Part shown: one piece after another, positions 33,653 through 39,729 of the stretch
Position numbering within the stretch: the first letter of the stretch is position 1
Layout of the letters: every line of letters begins with the position of its first letter
From: CAZAQB01 sp964487155
GTDB taxonomy: Bacteria > Pseudomonadota > Gammaproteobacteria > Nitrococcales > Nitrococcaceae
Length of the DNA stretch: 39,729 nucleotides
Assembly (NCBI GenBank): GCA_964487155.1
Contig: CAZAQB010000012.1
Location: 1-39,729, forward strand
Direction of reading: 5' to 3'
Made by a program: the position numbers and the translations under genes
The notes under the pieces: model-generated
Told to the model about the DNA's origin: nothing
Databases searched by the model: none
What the model saw: the letters and a program-made list of their open reading frames with translations, nothing else

Positions 33653-35899
33653 ATGACCGACGAGACCGTCTACGCCGATTTCGAATCCAGGCCGCTGCGG
33701 GAGTTCACCGAGAAGGCCTACCTTGACTACTCCATGTACGTCATCCTGGACCGGGCCCTGCCCAACGTGGCGGATGGCCTCAAGCCGGTCCAGCGGCGCA
33801 TCGTCTACGCCATGTCCGAGCTGGGCCTGTCCGCCGCCTCCAAGCACAAGAAGTCCGCCCGCACCGTGGGCGACGTGCTGGGCAAGTACCACCCGCACGG
33901 CGACTCCGCCTGCTACGAGGCCATGGTGCTCATGGCCCAGCCGTTCGCCTACCGCTATCCGCTGATCGACGGCCAGGGCAACTGGGGCTCCCCGGACGAC
34001 CCCAAGTCGTTCGCCGCCATGCGCTACACAGAGGCGCGGCTGGCCCCCTACGCCACACTGCTGCTCTCTGAGCTGGAGCAGGGCACGGTGGACTGGCAGC
34101 CCAATTTCGACGGCACCATGGAGGAGCCCGCCCTGCTGCCGGCGCGGGTGCCCAACGTGCTGCTGAACGGCGGCACCGGCATCGCCGTGGGCATGGCCAC
34201 GGACATTCCGCCCCACAACCTGCGCGAGGTGGTCAGTGCCTGCATCCGCCTGCTGGATCGCCCGGACACCGACGTGGCGGGGCTGTGCGAGCACATCCAG
34301 GGGCCGGACTTCCCCACCGCCGCGGAGATCACCACCTCCGGCGAGGATATCCGGCGCCTCTACGAGACCGGCCACGGCAGCATCCGGGCGCGGGCGGTGT
34401 GGGAGCGCGAGGGCCGGGATCTCATCGTCACCGCGCTGCCCTACCAGGTCTCCGGCAGCCGGGTGCTGGAGCAGATCGCCGCCCAGATGCAGCAGAAGAA
34501 GCTGCCCATGGTGGAGGACCTGCGCGACGAGTCCGACCACGAGAGTCCGACCCGTCTGGTGATCACGCCGCGCTCCAACCGGGTGGACGCCCAGGAGCTG
34601 ATGGACCACCTGTTCGCCACCACCGACCTGGAGCGCAGCTACCGGGTCAACCTCAACGTCATCGGCCTGGACGGCCGGCCCCGGGTGCGCAACCTGCGGG
34701 AGATCCTCAGCGAGTGGCTGCAGTTTCGCACCGCCACCGTGCGCCGGCGCCTGGAGTGGCGCCTGGGCAAGGTGGAAGACCGCCTGCACCTGCTGGACGG
34801 CTACCTGATCGCCTATCTCAACATCGACGAGGTGATCGCCGTCATCCGCTCCGAGGACAAGCCCAAGCCGGTGCTGATGGAGCGCTTCGGGCTCAGCGAG
34901 CGCCAGGCCGAGGCGGTGCTGGAGCTGCGCCTGCGCCACCTGGCGAAGCTGGAGGAGATGAAGATCCGCGCCGAGCAGGAGGATCTGCAGCGCGAGCGCG
35001 ACGACATCCGCGGCATCCTCGGCTCCGAGCAGCGGCTGCGCGAGCTGGTGCGCGACGAGCTGGCCGCCGACGCCGAGCGCCACGGCGACGAGCGCCGCGC
35101 GCCCCTGGTGGAGCGGCGCAGCGCCCGCGCGCTGCGCGAGGACGAGCTGATTCCCAGCGAGCCGGTGACCGTGGTGCTGTCCCAGAAGGGCTGGGTGCGG
35201 GCCGCCAAGGGCCACGACGTGGAGCCGGAGCGGCTCAGCTACCGGGCCGGCGACGGCTACCGCCACTGCGCCTCCGGGCGCAGCAATCAGCAGGCGGTGT
35301 TCCTGGACTCCACCGGCCGCAGCTACTCCCTGCCGGCCCACTCCCTGCCCTCGGCGCGGGGCCAGGGCGAGCCCCTCACCGGCCGGCTGTCGCCGCCGGC
35401 CGGCGCGGAATTCCTCTACGTGGTGGCCGGCGATCCGGACAGCCTGCTGCTGCTGGCGAGCGACGCCGGTTACGGTTTCGTCACACGGCTGGACAACCTG
35501 CTGGCCAAGAACCGGGCCGGCAAGGCGCTGCTGACCCTGCCGGAGGGCGCGCGGGTGCTGGAGCCCCCGCCGGTCTGCGCGCTGGAGGGCGCGCGGCTGG
35601 TGGCGGTGACCAGCGCCGGGCGCATGCTGGTGTTCCCCCTGGCGGACCTGCCCCAGCTGCCCCGGGGCAAGGGCAACAAGATTATCGGCATCCCCGCCGA
35701 GCGCCTGAGGACCCGGGAAGAGCTGCTGGTGGCCGCGCTGCCGGTGCCGGAGGGGGAGGGCGTGGTGCTGCAGGCGGGGCGGCGCACCTTCACCCTCAAG
35801 CCCACCGACCTGGACGCCTACCAGGCTGAGCGGGGCCGCCGCGGCCGGCCGCTGCCCCGCGGCTTCCAGCGGGTGGACGCCCTGCGCCGGCCGTCGTAG
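33653..35899 (+). CDS. parC: DNA topoisomerase IV subunit A
   Basis: A 748-residue subunit, the normal length. The N-terminus DFESRPLREFTEKAYLDYSM, the quinolone-resistance region KYHPHGDSACYEAMV (wild-type Ser and Glu) and the catalytic tyrosine in RYTEARLAPYA (near residue 124) all match gammaproteobacterial ParC. The enzyme cuts and rejoins both strands to unlink daughter chromosomes, with ParE supplying ATPase; parE is not in the window. The C-terminal part holds the beta-pinwheel blades (KGWVRAAKGHD, GRSYSLPAHSLPSARGQGEP). ATG 33653 is the family start. Confidence 0.97.
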   Translation: MTDETVYADFESRPLREFTEKAYLDYSMYVILDRALPNVADGLKPVQRRIVYAMSELGLSAASKHKKSARTVGDVLGKYHPHGDSACYEAMVLMAQPFAYRYPLIDGQGNWGSPDDPKSFAAMRYTEARLAPYATLLLSELEQGTVDWQPNFDGTMEEPALLPARVPNVLLNGGTGIAVGMATDIPPHNLREVVSACIRLLDRPDTDVAGLCEHIQGPDFPTAAEITTSGEDIRRLYETGHGSIRARAVWEREGRDLIVTALPYQVSGSRVLEQIAAQMQQKKLPMVEDLRDESDHESPTRLVITPRSNRVDAQELMDHLFATTDLERSYRVNLNVIGLDGRPRVRNLREILSEWLQFRTATVRRRLEWRLGKVEDRLHLLDGYLIAYLNIDEVIAVIRSEDKPKPVLMERFGLSERQAEAVLELRLRHLAKLEEMKIRAEQEDLQRERDDIRGILGSEQRLRELVRDELAADAERHGDERRAPLVERRSARALREDELIPSEPVTVVLSQKGWVRAAKGHDVEPERLSYRAGDGYRHCASGRSNQQAVFLDSTGRSYSLPAHSLPSARGQGEPLTGRLSPPAGAEFLYVVAGDPDSLLLLASDAGYGFVTRLDNLLAKNRAGKALLTLPEGARVLEPPPVCALEGARLVAVTSAGRMLVFPLADLPQLPRGKGNKIIGIPAERLRTREELLVAALPVPEGEGVVLQAGRRTFTLKPTDLDAYQAERGRRGRPLPRGFQRVDALRRPS

Positions 35900-36230
35900 G
35901 CCGGGGCAGAGGCGTCTGCTCCGGCGGGGGGGCGGGGAGCGGAGCGGAGTCCGGGGGGAGGGGTTGAAGGGACTGAGGACTGAGGACTGAGTAACGCGTG
36001 ACCCAGCCGCGGCGTCTATCGAACCCCCTCTTCCACTCAGTCCTCAGTCCTCAGTCCTCAGTCCGCAGTCCTCAGTCCCCTGGAAGGGCATCGCGGCTGA
36101 AGAGCCGTTCCCACGGTGCCGGGGTCCGGGGCCGTGCTGCCTCTCGCCCCCTGGAACTTCCCCCCGGCGCCCCCATCTATAGCCTCGGTCCCCATCCCCG
36201 GGACCCTGCAAGTCGGGAGGATGCAACTCC
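35900..36230. other. Intergenic gap dominated by an inverted heptamer-repeat pair
   Basis: No gene is seen between parC and htpX. A plus-strand run of GGACTGA units (35969-35992) faces an inverted array of CAGTCCT units (36035-36079). About 23 of 24 bases of the left array can pair with the right one, making a very long possible cruciform or transcript hairpin. Confidence 0.7.
35969..36079. repeat. Inverted heptamer tandem arrays
   Basis: Left array: three GGACTGA-type units. Right array: about six units of the complementary heptamer, including one variant (CGCAGTC). The spacer is 42 bp. The same heptamer is found at 13600-13621. Confidence 0.8.
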
Positions 36231-37112
36231 ATGAAGCGCGTCGGGCTGTTCGTATCCGTCAACCTCGCCGTGCTGGTGCTGCTGAGCGCCGTGCTGAACG
36301 TGCTCGAGCCCTGGCTGGCCCAGCAGGGCATCGCCCTGCCCACGACCGGCCTGGTGGTGCTGGCTGCGGTGTTCGGCATGGGCGGGGCGTTCGTCTCGCT
36401 GGCGATGTCCAAGTGGATCGCCAAGCGCACCATGGGGCTGCGGGTGATCCAGCAGCCTTCCGATCCCACCGAGCACTGGCTGGTGGAGACGGTGCGCCGC
36501 CAGGCCCGCCAGGCAGGCATCGGCATGCCCGAGGTAGCCATCTGGGAGTCGGACCAGGTGAACGCCTTCGCTACCGGCATGAAGCGTGACGACGCCCTGG
36601 TGGCGGTGAGCACCGGACTGCTGCGGGTCATGGACCGGGACGAGGCCGAGGCCGTGCTGGGCCACGAGGTAAGCCACGTGGCCAACGGCGACATGGTGAC
36701 CCTGACCCTGATTCAGGGGGTGCTGAACACCCTGGTGATCATCCTGGCCCGGGTGATCGGCCAGTTCGTGGACCGGGCCATATTCCGCAACGAGCGTGGC
36801 CACGGCATCGGCTTCTGGGTCGCCATGATCGCGGCCGAGATCGTGCTGGGCCTGCTGGCCACCATGATCGTCATGTGGTTCTCCCGCTACCGGGAGTTCC
36901 GGGCCGACGTGGGCGGCGCCCGGCTGGCCGGCCGCGAGAGCATGATCCGCGCCCTGGACAAGCTGCGCCGGGTCTCCGCCGGCAGCCAGCCGCTGCCCGA
37001 CGAGATGGAGGCCTTCGGCATCTCCGGCCGGGTCAGCCAGGGCCTGCGCCGGGCGTTCATGTCCCACCCGCCCCTGGAGGAGCGCATCCGCGCCTTGGCG
37101 CAGGGCCGGTGA
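36231..37112 (+). CDS. htpX: Membrane zinc metalloprotease HtpX
   Basis: A 293-residue inner-membrane protease. It opens with two membrane spans (VSVNLAVLVLLSAVLNVL and VVLAAVFGMGGAFVSLAM), then the zinc site HEVSH (about 144-148) with the third ligand Glu in YREFRADVGGARLAG. Two further spans lie between them. It degrades misfolded or damaged membrane proteins alongside FtsH. The ATG is the standard family start. Length and motifs are all normal. Confidence 0.96.
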   Translation: MKRVGLFVSVNLAVLVLLSAVLNVLEPWLAQQGIALPTTGLVVLAAVFGMGGAFVSLAMSKWIAKRTMGLRVIQQPSDPTEHWLVETVRRQARQAGIGMPEVAIWESDQVNAFATGMKRDDALVAVSTGLLRVMDRDEAEAVLGHEVSHVANGDMVTLTLIQGVLNTLVIILARVIGQFVDRAIFRNERGHGIGFWVAMIAAEIVLGLLATMIVMWFSRYREFRADVGGARLAGRESMIRALDKLRRVSAGSQPLPDEMEAFGISGRVSQGLRRAFMSHPPLEERIRALAQGR

Positions 37113-37115
37113 ATG

Positions 37116-37233
37116 GGTTGTTCCGTTAACCGGTTAATCAGTTGATCCGGGGCGAAGCAACCGCAATTGCCAGGCCGCCGACCCCGGTCGACTGACTGAC
37201 CCATCAACTGATTCACGAATTAACTGATCAACC
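37116..37233. repeat. Imperfect long inverted repeat after htpX
   Basis: The arm at 37116-37147 (containing GGTTAATCAGTTGATC) pairs with 37203-37233, with about 26 of 32 bases matching. Both arms are degenerate 7-bp repeats like the other arrays in the window. The 55-bp spacer has no gene. Confidence 0.65.
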
Positions 37234-37326
37234 GCCAGCGACGGCCGGCTCAGGCACCCGTCGCTTCCCGCAACCGGTCGATGGGCTCGACGGGTACGCC
37301 ACGCCAGTGATGATAACTTTGACCCC

Positions 37327-37345
37327 GCGGATACTAATCGTTATC
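37327..37345 (+). promoter_or_regulatory. Fur-box-like operator upstream of the ECF sigma gene
   Basis: GCGGATACTAATCGTTATC matches the 19-bp Fur consensus at 13 positions, best in the right half. It lies 38 bp before the sigma-factor ATG, where iron repression of a FecI-type gene is expected. The operator role is inferred. Confidence 0.5.
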
Positions 37346-37382
37346 GTTCGCGTAGCTTGCGATCTCAAGTGCCCGAATCCGT

Positions 37383-37889
37383 ATGCCGCCGGCCGACACC
37401 GCTTGTCCGATAAGCAGTCTCTACAAAGACAACCAGCCCTGGTTGCGCGGCTGGCTGTACACCCGTGTCGGCTGTTCGGAGGCGGCGGCGGACCTGGCCC
37501 ATGACACCTTCCTGCGCCTGCTGAAGACCGGCAACCTGCCGCCGTATGGCGAATCCCGGCGCTATCTGGTGCGCATCGCCAAGGGGTTGATGATCGACCG
37601 CTTCCGCCGGCAGAAGATCGAAGAGGCCTACCTGGAGAGCCTGAGCCAGCTACCGGAAGCCTCCGCACCCGGCCCGGAGACCCATCACGCCATCATCGAG
37701 ACCCTGATGGAGATCGACGCCCTGCTCGATGGCCTGCCGTCCAAGGTGCGCCGGGCCCTGCTGCTGCGTCAGCTCGACGGCCTGAGCTATGCCGCGATTG
37801 CCAGGGAACTGTCGGTGTCCATCTCCTCCGTGGAAAAGTACGTCGCCCGTGGGCTGGCGGCCTGCTGCCTGGCGCTGGAGCAACCGTGA
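37383..37889 (+). CDS. FecI-like ECF sigma factor
   Basis: A 168-residue sigma-70-family regulator. Region 2 begins LYKDNQPWLRGWLYTRVGCS and ends LMIDRFRRQKIEEAYLESL. Region 4 includes LDGLPSKVRRALLLRQLDGL with the helix-turn-helix SYAAIARELSVSISSVEKYV. The pattern is that of the iron-uptake (FecI) group. It should turn on a TonB-dependent receptor operon once released by its FecR partner. Its stop overlaps the GTG of that partner gene. Confidence 0.9.
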   Translation: MPPADTACPISSLYKDNQPWLRGWLYTRVGCSEAAADLAHDTFLRLLKTGNLPPYGESRRYLVRIAKGLMIDRFRRQKIEEAYLESLSQLPEASAPGPETHHAIIETLMEIDALLDGLPSKVRRALLLRQLDGLSYAAIARELSVSISSVEKYVARGLAACCLALEQP

Positions 37890-38884
37890 CCCTGGCCAGC
37901 CGCCAGGGGCTGGCGGAGGCCGCCCGGCGCAACAGCGACGACGACGCCATCGAAGCGGCGGCAAGCTGGATGGCACGCCTGCTGGCCGATGACGTCACCG
38001 AGCAGGACCGCATCGACTGCCAGCGCTGGCGCGACGAGGATCCCCGGCACGAACACGCCTGGCAGCGCATGTGCCAGGTCTCGGGCAAGTTTGCCGCCGT
38101 GCCGGCAGGCACGGGCGGCACCCGGGCGCTGGAACAGGCCCGCCGGGCCGTGATGTCGCGGCGCCGATTTCTGAAGCTGTCGGCATTCGCGGGCGTCGGC
38201 GTCACGGCCACCTGGCTGGGTGCGAGCCACACCCGATTCGGGCGCGGACTGATGGCCCAATACCAGACCGGCGTCGGCGAGACCCGCAGCTTCACCCTGG
38301 AAGACGGCACCCGGCTTGTCCTCAATACCGGCACTGCCGTGGATGTGGTTTTCTCGCCCCGACAGCGGCGCATCCAGCTCCATCATGGGGAGATGCTGGT
38401 CACAACCGGCCCCGAATCCCCACGCCGTGAGTTCGTGGTAGATACCCGCTTCGGCCAACTGCTGGCCCTGGGCACGGAGTTCAGCGTGCGCCAGTTCGAG
38501 CAGCACACCCGGGTCGCCGTGCTGGAAGGCGCCGTGGAAGCGCGCCCCGCCCGGAGCAGCTCCTCGCAACGGGTAAACGCGGGCCAGCAGACCCGGCTCG
38601 ATAGCACCCGGGTCGGGCCGCCCGCCCCATTTCAACCCGCCGCGGTCGCCTGGCGCCAGGGCAAGCTCGTCGCCAGGGGCATGCGGGTGGCGGAGTTTAT
38701 CGAAGAGATCGGCCGCTACCGCCCGGGCTTCACCCGGTACGATCCCGCCGTCGCCGATCTGACCATCAGTGGCGTCTTTTCCACTCAGGACACCGACCGC
38801 GCCCTGCAAAGCCTGGCCGACAGCCTGCCGGTCGAGCTCAGCTACCGCACCGCCTACTGGGTCAAGGTGGTCCCCGCCCGCTGA
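37886..38884 (+). CDS. FecR-like anti-sigma/signal-relay protein
   Basis: A 332-residue membrane regulator. The N-terminal cytoplasmic anti-sigma domain (AASWMARLLADDVTEQDRID, then RWRDEDPRHEHAWQRM) matches DUF4880/FecR. A single membrane segment (LSAFAGVGVTATWLGA) is preceded by SRRRFLK, a textbook twin-arginine motif. E. coli FecR is known to use the Tat pathway in this way. The periplasmic FecR domain (GETRSFTLEDGTRLVLNTGT) and a C-terminal secretin/TonB-short-like domain follow. It starts at GTG 37886, overlapping the sigma gene by four bases. No receptor gene follows. Confidence 0.9.
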   Translation: MTLASRQGLAEAARRNSDDDAIEAAASWMARLLADDVTEQDRIDCQRWRDEDPRHEHAWQRMCQVSGKFAAVPAGTGGTRALEQARRAVMSRRRFLKLSAFAGVGVTATWLGASHTRFGRGLMAQYQTGVGETRSFTLEDGTRLVLNTGTAVDVVFSPRQRRIQLHHGEMLVTTGPESPRREFVVDTRFGQLLALGTEFSVRQFEQHTRVAVLEGAVEARPARSSSSQRVNAGQQTRLDSTRVGPPAPFQPAAVAWRQGKLVARGMRVAEFIEEIGRYRPGFTRYDPAVADLTISGVFSTQDTDRALQSLADSLPVELSYRTAYWVKVVPAR

Positions 38885-38889
38885 CCTAC

Positions 38890-38909
38890 GCGGCCAGAAC
38901 GTTGGCCGC
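38890..38909 (+). terminator. Hairpin after fecR-like gene
   Basis: GCGGCCA-GAACGT-TGGCCGC: a seven-pair stem five bases past the FecR stop. No T-run. Beyond it, CTCAGGAGAGGAACC (38921-38935) looks like a ribosome-binding site with no start codon at the expected place. Confidence 0.5.
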
Positions 38910-38980
38910 ATACCGTCTCCGTCTCAGGAGAGGAACCCTCGAGACCCACCTTTTGCCTCGGTGCAGCGTCATCTTAGGGT

Positions 38981-39010
38981 TTGACACCTATCGGTCGATC
39001 CGACAATAAT
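38981..39010 (+). promoter_or_regulatory. Promoter of the toxin-antitoxin operon
   Basis: TTGACA (38981-38986), 18-bp spacer, AATAAT (39005-39010). It is followed by GAACGA-ATC-GAACGA (39011-39025), a short direct repeat that could be the autoregulatory operator bound by the antitoxin. Confidence 0.7.
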
Positions 39011-39047
39011 GAACGAATCGAACGATATTTAAGCTGAGGTGGCAACC

Positions 39048-39308
39048 GTGGATAGCCTTTCAGCCAATGAAGCGAAAACGCAATTTGGTGACCTGCTGCT
39101 CAGAGTTCAACGGGGCCCGGTTCTCATTAACAAGAACGGCAAACCTGCTGCCGTGGTGATATCCACCGAAGAATACGAGAGTATTGAGCTGCTCAAGCGG
39201 CAGGTTTTGCAGTCGCGAGCCATGCAGGCCAGGGCCGATATCGCCGCGGGGACACTGACCGATGGCGAAGCGTTTTTTGATGACCTGGAAGCCGGCCGCC
39301 TCGATTGA
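39048..39308 (+). CDS. Phd/YefM-type antitoxin
   Basis: An 86-residue antitoxin. The N-terminal DNA-binding half shows LSANEAKTQFGDLLLRVQRG, NGKPAAVVISTEEYESIE. The C-terminal half is the charged toxin-wrapping tail (ADIAAGTLTDGEAFFDDLEA). I use GTG 39048, placed seven bases after GAGGT; GTG 39039 upstream has no such site. The stop shares a base with the toxin ATG (TGATG), so the two are translated together. It neutralises the toxin and probably represses its own promoter. Confidence 0.9.
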   Translation: MDSLSANEAKTQFGDLLLRVQRGPVLINKNGKPAAVVISTEEYESIELLKRQVLQSRAMQARADIAAGTLTDGEAFFDDLEAGRLD

Positions 39309-39586
39309 TGCCCGCTTACCGCTTAACGCCCGACGCTCAGTCGGACTTGATCGGTATCCGGCAATTCACGCTAACGCAATGGGGCGCAGACCAGTCACGA
39401 AACTATCTCGCAGATCTTCGGCAGACCCTGAGACTGCTGGCTGAGACCCCTTCCCTGGGTAAAGCCAGACCGGAGCTCGGCGTCGGCGTGCTGAGTTTTC
39501 CCCATGCCAGTCACATCATCTATTACCTGGTTCATGAACAACACGTGGTCGTCTTCGGCGTGCTGCACAAGCGCATGGTGCCGTAA
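39308..39586 (+). CDS. ParE/RelE-superfamily toxin
   Basis: A 92-residue protein with the ParE pattern: YRLTPDAQSDLIGIRQFTL, WGADQSRNYLADLRQTLRLL, PSLGKARPELGVGVLSFPHA, IIYYLVHEQHVVVFGVLHKR. Superfamily members are either gyrase poisons (ParE) or ribosome-dependent RNases (RelE); sequence leans to ParE but does not settle this. ATG 39308 overlaps the antitoxin stop by one base; a TTG directly precedes it. The gene appears intact, unlike the truncated ParE-like piece at 5576. Confidence 0.9.
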   Translation: MPAYRLTPDAQSDLIGIRQFTLTQWGADQSRNYLADLRQTLRLLAETPSLGKARPELGVGVLSFPHASHIIYYLVHEQHVVVFGVLHKRMVP

Positions 39587-39706
39587 AAGCACCTGGGCGA
39601 GCGGGCGCCCTTCTAGGCGCACCCTGCAAAGCCTGCCCGACTGTCAACTTGGAACGCGCCGCGTAAAGATGTACCTCTGACATATCCCGTTTGAAAATGC
39701 ACCGGG

Positions 39707-39723
39707 AGTTCGCCTGGCGAACT
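39707..39723. repeat. Perfect 17-bp palindrome at the window edge
   Basis: AGTTCGCC-T-GGCGAACT. It could belong to an element that continues beyond the window. The preceding 100 bp show no gene. Confidence 0.4.
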
Positions 39724-39729
39724 GGGTCC

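Noticed and set aside
35969..36079. Possible CRISPR array
   Set aside because: The units are 7 bp and directly adjacent, with no unique spacers and no cas genes nearby.

Overview
The window is very GC-rich, roughly two-thirds or more G+C by eye, and densely coded. The ParC, HtpX, FecI/FecR and imelysin sequences look gammaproteobacterial. REP-like palindromes, heptamer tandem repeats and a bacterial-type KorAB suggest a Chromatiales-like organism (for example Ectothiorhodospiraceae). That placement rests on family resemblance and codon bias only. No rRNA, tRNA or CRISPR array was seen. Layout: 124-2738 (minus) is an imelysin plus di-haem oxidoreductase operon of the iron-linked type. It is divergent from a secreted PhoX/DUF839 protein (2935-4680), and the shared 200-bp region carries Pho-box-like sites. 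A CDF-type transporter follows at 4862. From 5570 to 9070 lies a patch of gene wreckage: pieces of a ParE toxin, an ADP-ribosylglycohydrolase, a DUF499 ATPase and a tyrosine phosphatase, plus an internally deleted insertion sequence. In its midst sits one apparently intact, lower-GC gene that joins a DNA-binding domain, a GHKL ATPase and a STAS-like domain. Then come a HupE/UreJ-like membrane protein with a membrane-anchored partner (minus), a two-gene 2-oxoacid:ferredoxin oxidoreductase (korA, korB), and a large ACP-acyl-AMP ligase-acyltransferase fusion. The most interesting block is 17973-25052. It has five genes on one strand, all for exported proteins: a four-site multicopper oxidase with a Tat-like signal, a SCO-like protein that has lost its copper-binding cysteines, a 693-residue secreted protein I cannot assign with an Asp/Arg-rich insert, a canonical SCO, and a cytochrome c joined to a type-1 periplasmic-binding-protein fold. 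A 1.3-kb leader with several strong hairpins precedes it. The proteins look built to assemble and use copper and haem outside the cytoplasm, possibly as one oxidase system; the substrate is unknown. The rest is mostly housekeeping: a NnrU/ICMT-like membrane protein, an ankyrin protein, an SbcCD-like nuclease/ATPase pair (YhaO/YhaN type), a tri-haem cytochrome, parC, htpX, an ECF sigma/anti-sigma pair (FecI/FecR) behind a Fur-box-like site but with no receptor gene after it, and a Phd/ParE toxin-antitoxin pair at the right edge. Many intergenic gaps hold short repeats in inverted pairs (heptamer arrays, REP-like palindromes), a recurring architecture in this window.
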